Of a stretch of DNA of 64,000 nucleotides, positions 59,567 through 64,000 are shown piece after piece; the stretch's first letter is position 1; each line of letters starts with the position of its first letter. The position numbers and the translations under genes are program-made. Under the pieces are notes generated by a model that was not told the DNA's origin, did no database searches, and saw only the letters and a program-made list of their open reading frames with translations. The stretch lies in NCBI GenBank assembly GCA_022774705.1, contig JALFLM010000076.1:1-64000 (forward strand), written 5' to 3'. The DNA is from Lachnospiraceae bacterium (GTDB lineage: Bacteria; Bacillota; Clostridia; Lachnospirales; Lachnospiraceae).

Positions 59567-60023
59567 GCTGTGTCTCCTTTCAATGAAAATCGAATATCTA
59601 TCCGAAAACTTATGTATACGCAATCTGCCGGTACTCCCGACCGGTATGAGGGAATACATGACAGCGTATATAAGTTATATCGTTCTCATTATAACGTATC
59701 TTTCAGCGGAATGCAAAGAAAATGAGATAAGACTACAGAAATAATTTGACAAAATTTAGGATTTATGATATAGTCGGACTATGGAAGCTGAATATAAAGG
59801 AAAGGAGTTCAGGCAGAATTGTATTGCAGGGACAGCTTCCTGCGGCAGAATGCATGCATAACAAAACTGCCCGTTTTATCCGCTTCTGCAGACAGTCTGT
59901 CCTGCGGCCGGTATGATCCATTACGCAGCAGTACGGCCATGGCGAAAAAAGGCAGGTATAGTTCTTGTGGCAGCCTGCCCGGGGGATTGAAATTTATCAC
60001 AAAGTTGTTTTGGAGGAGATTGG
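59567..60023. other. Intergenic region with a consensus promoter and a structured leader
   Basis: A gap of 457 bases between divergent genes. 59567-59740 holds the mecA upstream region with no clear feature. A strong plus-strand promoter (59746-59774) then starts a leader of about 240 nt before the gene at 60024. The leader has repeated CCTGCGGC segments and a GGCAGG/CCTGCC hairpin (59951-59979). A TTG-initiated frame at 59819 follows AAAGGAG but has unlike-protein composition. No known riboswitch motif was recognised. Confidence 0.5.
59746..59774 (+). promoter_or_regulatory. Sigma-A promoter with long leader
   Basis: TTGACA (59746-59751), 17-bp spacer, TATAGT (59769-59774). Predicted start near 59781. 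Confidence 0.8.
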
Positions 60024-60293
60024 ATGAAAAGGAGCAGGTATATTTCCGGCAGTTCTGTATATAACGGGTACTGTCAGGAAAAAGATATGGACACCTATGA
60101 GAGGATGAAAGGCGATCTGGAGGCCTACAATGAGCAGGGGATTACGCTCAGACTTTCCGGAAAAAGAGCATCCTCGGAGCGTATTGCCAGTGTCTGCTGT
60201 ATCCGCGAATGCGGAGCCTATATGGGGGATTATGTGCTGGATGAAAGCGGCAGACTGGTGGAGATCCGTTTTGACAAAATCAGGAAACGATGA
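60024..60293 (+). CDS. Small protein of unknown function (89 residues)
   Basis: Not recognised. The 89-residue product has a basic N-terminus, no membrane helix, and a short cysteine motif in VCCIRECGAYMGDYVLDE near residue 60. GGAGGAG lies 6 bp before the ATG and a strong promoter is upstream, so expression is likely. The following 30-codon frame starts on its stop codon (TGATG), suggesting translational coupling. No function can be offered. Confidence 0.65.
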   Translation: MKRSRYISGSSVYNGYCQEKDMDTYERMKGDLEAYNEQGITLRLSGKRASSERIASVCCIRECGAYMGDYVLDESGRLVEIRFDKIRKR

Positions 60294-60385
60294 TGCTGCC
60301 CATGAGATGCATGAATAAGGATATGGAGAGATGTACCTGCAGAAAACGGGTTGCTGATCTGCGTGAATACCTGTCCCGGTTTTAA
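60293..60385 (+). CDS. Possible translationally coupled 30-residue protein
   Basis: A 30-codon frame whose ATG (60293-60295) overlaps the TGA of the 89-residue gene in TGATG. The product is Cys/Arg/Met-rich with CTCRKRVADLREYL at its C-terminal half. No separate ribosome binding site is needed if coupling operates. Whether it is made is uncertain; conservation of the overlap would be the test. Confidence 0.35.
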   Translation: MLPMRCMNKDMERCTCRKRVADLREYLSRF

Positions 60386-60416
60386 CGTATATTTATTTAG
60401 TTTATATATCCTTTAT

Positions 60417-60445
60417 TTGTGAAAAAGAAAGTAATATGTTATACT
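60417..60445 (+). promoter_or_regulatory. Probable promoter of the GH18 gene
   Basis: TTGTGA (60417-60422), 17-bp spacer, TATACT (60440-60445). Confidence 0.65.
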
Positions 60446-60534
60446 GAATCATATAGTACGATGTGTGGCTGCCGAGGCAGGGATATCAGTCCTTTTATGC
60501 AGCAGCAGTCAGAACTTTTTTTATGGGGTACAGT

Positions 60535-62232
60535 ATGAGAAAAAGATTGAAAACAATATTGCTTTTGCTGACGGGCGTATTGCTCATGTCGGGCTGCAGC
60601 ATATATGAGTCCGTCATTGCAACGGATGAAAAGGCGGATCTGAATGAATTTTTCGGAGTATCGGACGGAGCAGCAGCTGTTTATGTGGATGATGAAAGAT
60701 GCGAGGACAATGCTGTCGTGCAGGGGGAGACATATTATGTTCCTCTGGATCTGGTCCGATCGGAACTGGACAAGCGATTCTACTGGGATGGACTGGATGA
60801 CCGGCTTTTGTTTACGGATGCACAGAAGATCCATGAAGAGTCCCTTTCGGACAGCAGCATGGTGATATCGGTGGATGACCGGCTGTATTTATCGCTGGCG
60901 TGCCTTGAGAAGTATCTGGATATACAGATTGAGGGGTATCAGGAACCGGATCGGATCTACATTGATAAAGCGGGACGGGAGATCTGCAGGGAAACTGTCA
61001 GCGGGGATACTCAGATTCGTGTGCTGGGCGGCTTTAAGAGTGCTGTTCTGACGGAGGTTCAGTCGGGCAGCCGGGTTCAGGTGATCACGGAACACAGCAA
61101 ATGGGCTCAGGTCCGTACAGAGGACGGCTTCATCGGATATATGCTTATGAAGAATCTGAATCAGGATGAGAAAGAGACGGTAAAGATTGAGTCTGCAAAG
61201 GAAGAACCGGAGTATACCGGTATTAAGCGTGACGAACCGATCTGTCTGGCCTGGCATGATATGGAGAATGTATCCGGCAATAAACAGTTTGACGCTCTGA
61301 CAGCCGGTACAAAGGGGATCAATGTCATTTCCCCGACCTGGTTTGCTTTGACGGATAACGACGGATCCTATAAAAATCTTTCCAGTGCGGATTACGTAAG
61401 GAAAGCCCATGAAAAAGGCATGGAAGTCTGGATTCTGATTGACGATTTCAATGACAATATGAGTATAGGACAGGTACTGGGCAAAAATTCTGTCCGTCAG
61501 AAGCTTGTCGGGAATCTGATTTCGGATGTACAGGCAGTCAATGCAGACGGCATCAATGTGGATTTCGAGTATATTACTGATTCCTGCGGTGCGGATTTTA
61601 TACAGTTTCTGCGGGAACTGTCCATTCGCTGCAGGGAGGAAGGACTGGTGCTTTCTGTGGACAATGCCAATCCTACCTTTGTCAAATACTGCTACGATAT
61701 GAAAGAGCAGGGACGTCTGGTGGATTATGTGGTTCTGATGGGATATGATGAACACTGGCAGGGTTCGGAAGCCGGTTCGGTCGCTTCCCTTCCTTATGTG
61801 GAAGAAGGAATCAGGACAGCTCTGGAGATGGTACCCGAAGAAAAGATTATCAGCGGTCTGCCGTTTTATACCCGTGTCTGGACAGAGATACCGGAGAAGT
61901 ATGCCGCTTCCGGTGCTCAGATCAGGCAGGACGGCAATTCCGAGTATGACAGGTACTCTCTGGATTCAGTGGCAGTTTCCATGGATGAAGTGAACCGGCT
62001 GGTGAAAAAAGCCGGAGTATCTCCGGAGTGGGATGAAGACATCGGGCAATATTATGTTGAAATTCCGCTGGAGCATGGAAAGCAGCGCATATGGATCGAG
62101 GATGTCCGGTCTCTGGAGACCAAGCTGGATATGGTCTCCAGGTATTCAGTGGCGGGAGTTGCTTTCTGGAGGATCGGCATGGACAATGACGCAGTCTGGG
62201 ACAGCATTTCGGCATATCTTAAAAAGCAGTAG
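60535..62232 (+). CDS. Lipoprotein glycoside hydrolase family 18 with SH3 domain
   Basis: A 565-residue surface enzyme resembling spore-cortex/wall glucosaminidases of the SleL/YaaH group. The lipobox is LLMSGC (Cys near residue 21). A copper-amine-oxidase-N-like beta domain (about 44-140) is followed by an SH3b domain (about 161-209) and the GH18 barrel (about 238-565). The active-site motif reads NADGINVDFEYI, with proton donor E345 and D343 retained; Asn replaces the first Asp of the usual DGxDxDxE. LMGYDEHW and the C-terminal AGVAFWRIGMD fit the family. An in-frame ATG at 60523 is possible; 60535 is favoured by the signal peptide. Confidence 0.9.
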   Translation: MRKRLKTILLLLTGVLLMSGCSIYESVIATDEKADLNEFFGVSDGAAAVYVDDERCEDNAVVQGETYYVPLDLVRSELDKRFYWDGLDDRLLFTDAQKIHEESLSDSSMVISVDDRLYLSLACLEKYLDIQIEGYQEPDRIYIDKAGREICRETVSGDTQIRVLGGFKSAVLTEVQSGSRVQVITEHSKWAQVRTEDGFIGYMLMKNLNQDEKETVKIESAKEEPEYTGIKRDEPICLAWHDMENVSGNKQFDALTAGTKGINVISPTWFALTDNDGSYKNLSSADYVRKAHEKGMEVWILIDDFNDNMSIGQVLGKNSVRQKLVGNLISDVQAVNADGINVDFEYITDSCGADFIQFLRELSIRCREEGLVLSVDNANPTFVKYCYDMKEQGRLVDYVVLMGYDEHWQGSEAGSVASLPYVEEGIRTALEMVPEEKIISGLPFYTRVWTEIPEKYAASGAQIRQDGNSEYDRYSLDSVAVSMDEVNRLVKKAGVSPEWDEDIGQYYVEIPLEHGKQRIWIEDVRSLETKLDMVSRYSVAGVAFWRIGMDNDAVWDSISAYLKKQ

Positions 62233-62254
62233 GATGTCCGGAGGTGCATATTGC

Positions 62255-62380
62255 ATGTGGTATTCTGCGGCCGGCATATGTTATGTGAATTTACAGGTAA
62301 ACGGAAGCAGTTTCGCAGAGAATGCGGAGCTGCTTCTTCAGTGGACGGATCCATCGGGTGCGTCTGCTGAAAAAAGATAG
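62255..62380 (+). CDS. Possible small protein (41 residues) between the GH18 and GTPase genes
   Basis: A 41-codon frame with a good ribosome binding site (GGAGGTG at 62240-62246, 8 bp before ATG 62255). It ends 9 bp before the ATG of the GTPase gene. The product (starting MWYSAAGICYVNLQV) has no recognisable domain. The strong ribosome binding site and tight spacing suggest a translated upstream frame that could couple to or regulate the GTPase gene. No independent evidence of function. Confidence 0.45.
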   Translation: MWYSAAGICYVNLQVNGSSFAENAELLLQWTDPSGASAEKR

Positions 62381-62389
62381 GATGGGATT

Positions 62390-64000
62390 ATGGAAGTGAA
62401 ACAGACAGATCATGTGGTTCTGGGCATCATGGCTCATGCGGATGCGGGGAAGACAACTCTGACGGAGGCGATTCTGTATGAAACAGGTGCCATCCGCAGC
62501 TTCGGACGTGTGGATCATAAAGACTGTTTTCTGGATAATGATGACATGGAGCGCAGCCGCGGGATTACTATTTTTTCCAAGCAGGCGCAGTTTGAACTGG
62601 AGGCTTACAACGGGGCAGGTCAGGAGCGGAAAAGGTACTGCTGTACGCTGGTGGACACGCCCGGTCATGTGGATTTCACGCCGGAGATGGAACGTGCCAT
62701 GAGCGTTATGGACGCGGCAGTTCTGGTGGTGAGTGGAACAGATGGGGTTCAGGGACATACGGAGACCATCTGGAGGCTGCTGGCACGCTATCAGATTCCC
62801 GTCGTTCTGTTTCTGAACAAGATGGACCGGGATACTCTGGGACGCCATGAACTTCTAAAGCAGATGCGGGGAAGACTTTCGGAGCAGATCGTGGATTTTT
62901 CCGGAGCAGGTGCGTATGGAGAAGCCGTAAACAACAATAAAAATGAAAAAGACAGAGAAACTAGTGGAAACGATGAGATTCTGGAGGAAATCTCTCTGTG
63001 TGATGAAGAACTGATGGAGCATTTTCTGGAAGAGGATTACAGCCGGGAAGACTGGATTTCGGCTGTGAGGAAGCTGTTTGCAGAGCGAAAGATTTTCCCC
63101 TGCTTTACGGGTTCTGCGCTGCAGAGACAGGGAGTCGGGGCACTTCTTGCGGGACTTTCCGGCCTGATGCCCGATTGCCGGTATCCGATGGAAGGGGCAT
63201 TTTCCGGGCGTGTATATAAGATTCTGCATGATGCCCAGGGAGAACGTCTGACCTTTTTCAAAGTTACCGGCGGTTCGCTGAAGGTGAAGGATGTGGTTTC
63301 CTACGGGGAGCCTTTAAAGGAGGAGAAGATCAATCAGCTGCGGCTGTATCATGGGGGCAGATTTCAGACTGTATCGCAGGCTGTACCGGGGATGATCTGT
63401 GCGGCTTCGGGGCTGTCACAGACGCGTCCGGGGGACGGTCTTGGCGCTGACCGGACGGAGTGTGTGTATGATACGGAGCCTGTGCTGACGGCGGCGGCCA
63501 TGGTGCCGGAGGACTGTGATGAGAAAAAGCTGCTGGGGCTTTTCCGGCTTCTGGAAGAAGAGGAGCCGGCGCTGAAGGTTTACCGGGATGATCAGCTGAA
63601 AGAGATCCAGGTACATATCATGGGGCCGATCCAGCTGGAGATTCTGAAGTATCAGTTTGAGACAAGATTCGGTCTGAAACAGGAGTTTGGCCCCTGCCGG
63701 ATCCTGTATAAAGAGACGATCAGCGGAAAGGTTGTGGGCAGCGGTCATTATGAACCTCTGCGCCATTATGCGGAGGCACATCTTCTTATGGAGCCTCTGC
63801 CGGCAGGCAGCGGAATCAGGACAGACAATGTCTGCAGCACCGATGTGCTGGATCTGAACTTTCAGCGTCTGATCCTGACCCATGTAACGGAACGGGAACA
63901 CAGGGGCGTGCTCACCGGTGCACCTGTAACGGATGTGAAATTTACGCTTCTGACCGGACGTTCTCATCTGAAACATACAGAGGGCGGTGATTTCCGGGAA
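62390..64000 (+). CDS. TetM/EF-G-like translation GTPase (partial)
   Basis: Cut by the right edge; 537 residues visible. GTPase motifs: G1 AHADAGKTTLTEAIL, G2 region RSRGITIF, G3 DTPGHVDF and G4 NKMDRD. The protein follows the domain order of EF-G-like factors, and the layout and alignment across domain II (GRVYKILHDAQGERLTFFKV) and beyond match the TetM/TetO ribosomal-protection group. Many Clostridia carry chromosomal members of this group whose link to tetracycline is unproven, so resistance should not be assumed. Residues about 170-195 form an Asn/Lys/Asp-rich insertion. The ribosome binding site is weak (AGGATGG). Confidence 0.87.
   Translation, partial: MEVKQTDHVVLGIMAHADAGKTTLTEAILYETGAIRSFGRVDHKDCFLDNDDMERSRGITIFSKQAQFELEAYNGAGQERKRYCCTLVDTPGHVDFTPEMERAMSVMDAAVLVVSGTDGVQGHTETIWRLLARYQIPVVLFLNKMDRDTLGRHELLKQMRGRLSEQIVDFSGAGAYGEAVNNNKNEKDRETSGNDEILEEISLCDEELMEHFLEEDYSREDWISAVRKLFAERKIFPCFTGSALQRQGVGALLAGLSGLMPDCRYPMEGAFSGRVYKILHDAQGERLTFFKVTGGSLKVKDVVSYGEPLKEEKINQLRLYHGGRFQTVSQAVPGMICAASGLSQTRPGDGLGADRTECVYDTEPVLTAAAMVPEDCDEKKLLGLFRLLEEEEPALKVYRDDQLKEIQVHIMGPIQLEILKYQFETRFGLKQEFGPCRILYKETISGKVVGSGHYEPLRHYAEAHLLMEPLPAGSGIRTDNVCSTDVLDLNFQRLILTHVTEREHRGVLTGAPVTDVKFTLLTGRSHLKHTEGGDFRE

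Noticed and set aside
59819..60064. 81-codon TTG-initiated frame in the leader of the 89-residue gene
   Set aside because: Overlaps the real gene in another frame, has low-quality composition and relies on a TTG start; an RNA leader is more likely.
62390..64000. Call as a tetracycline resistance gene
   Set aside because: The family resemblance is real but sequence conservation by eye is moderate and chromosomal TetM-like GTPases without demonstrated resistance are common in Clostridia.
1..64000. tRNA or rRNA genes, insertion sequences, prophage or integrase genes
   Set aside because: Scanned for T-arm consensus, transposase and integrase motifs and terminal inverted repeats; none were recognised, though a dedicated search program would be more sensitive.

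Overview
The window looks like chromosomal DNA of a Gram-positive anaerobe of the class Clostridia, most likely Lachnospiraceae-like. The basis is gene content: a long SRP RNA next to tadA, gdpP-rplI-dnaB synteny, MecA, DnaD/DnaI-type helicase loading genes, radical-SAM and ferredoxin proteins, strong AGGAGG ribosome binding sites and many consensus sigma-A promoters. Base composition appears roughly balanced within genes and AT-rich between them. I see no insertion sequence, prophage, CRISPR array, tRNA or rRNA gene. Species cannot be named from the sequence alone.

Layout. 1-3.1 kb: a radical-SAM activase cut by the left edge, tadA, the SRP RNA, and a foldase-like lipoprotein. 3.2-7 kb: an unusual 2-isopropylmalate synthase carrying a C-terminal AraC-type DNA-binding domain, a glutamine-amidotransferase-like hydrolase, and an orphan AbiEi-type antitoxin. 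7-9.4 kb: a CitA/CitB-type two-component system. 9.6-13.1 kb: a small protein, a homocysteine methyltransferase-like enzyme, a Fur-family regulator, a four-cluster ferredoxin, and a metal/metalloid permease with a clear operator. 13.2-15.9 kb: a UBA-like membrane protein and an OmpR-type two-component system. 16-22.3 kb: an XRE regulator, a YdcF-like protein, a PII protein, an SH3 lipoprotein, an aldo/keto reductase, a zinc phospholipase-like protein and a UMF1-type transporter. 22.4-30.2 kb: a shikimate-kinase-like protein, murC, DnaD-like and DnaI-like replication proteins, PRPP synthetase, an S1 protein and a small alarmone synthetase.

30.4-42.2 kb is a surface-polymer locus: CDP-ribitol synthesis (TarI/TarJ), a membrane acyltransferase, LicD, three TagF-like polyol-phosphate transferases, a family 2 glycosyltransferase, then sfsA. 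42.3-48.2 kb is a complete dipeptide/oligopeptide ABC importer operon. 48.3-52 kb: alanine racemase, nitroreductase, MobB and a secreted SH3-C39-like protein. 52-57 kb: an RpoD-like alternative sigma factor divergent from gdpP-rplI-dnaB. 57-64 kb: a MerR-like protein, a ferredoxin, a DUF1858 protein, MecA, small unknown genes, a GH18 lipoprotein, and a TetM-like GTPase cut by the right edge.

The strongest unusual signals are: (1) the LeuA-AraC fusion, preceded by a perfect 9-bp inverted repeat, which suggests an enzyme that senses leucine and may act directly on DNA; (2) two clusters of DnaA-box sequences (24857-25006 and 30295-30413) bracketing the replication/nucleotide gene block, the first overlapping the likely promoter of the DnaD-like gene; (3) the polymer locus with paralogous TagF-like enzymes, one fused to a degenerate glycosyltransferase; and (4) several short translationally coupled reading frames and structured leaders with no assigned function.
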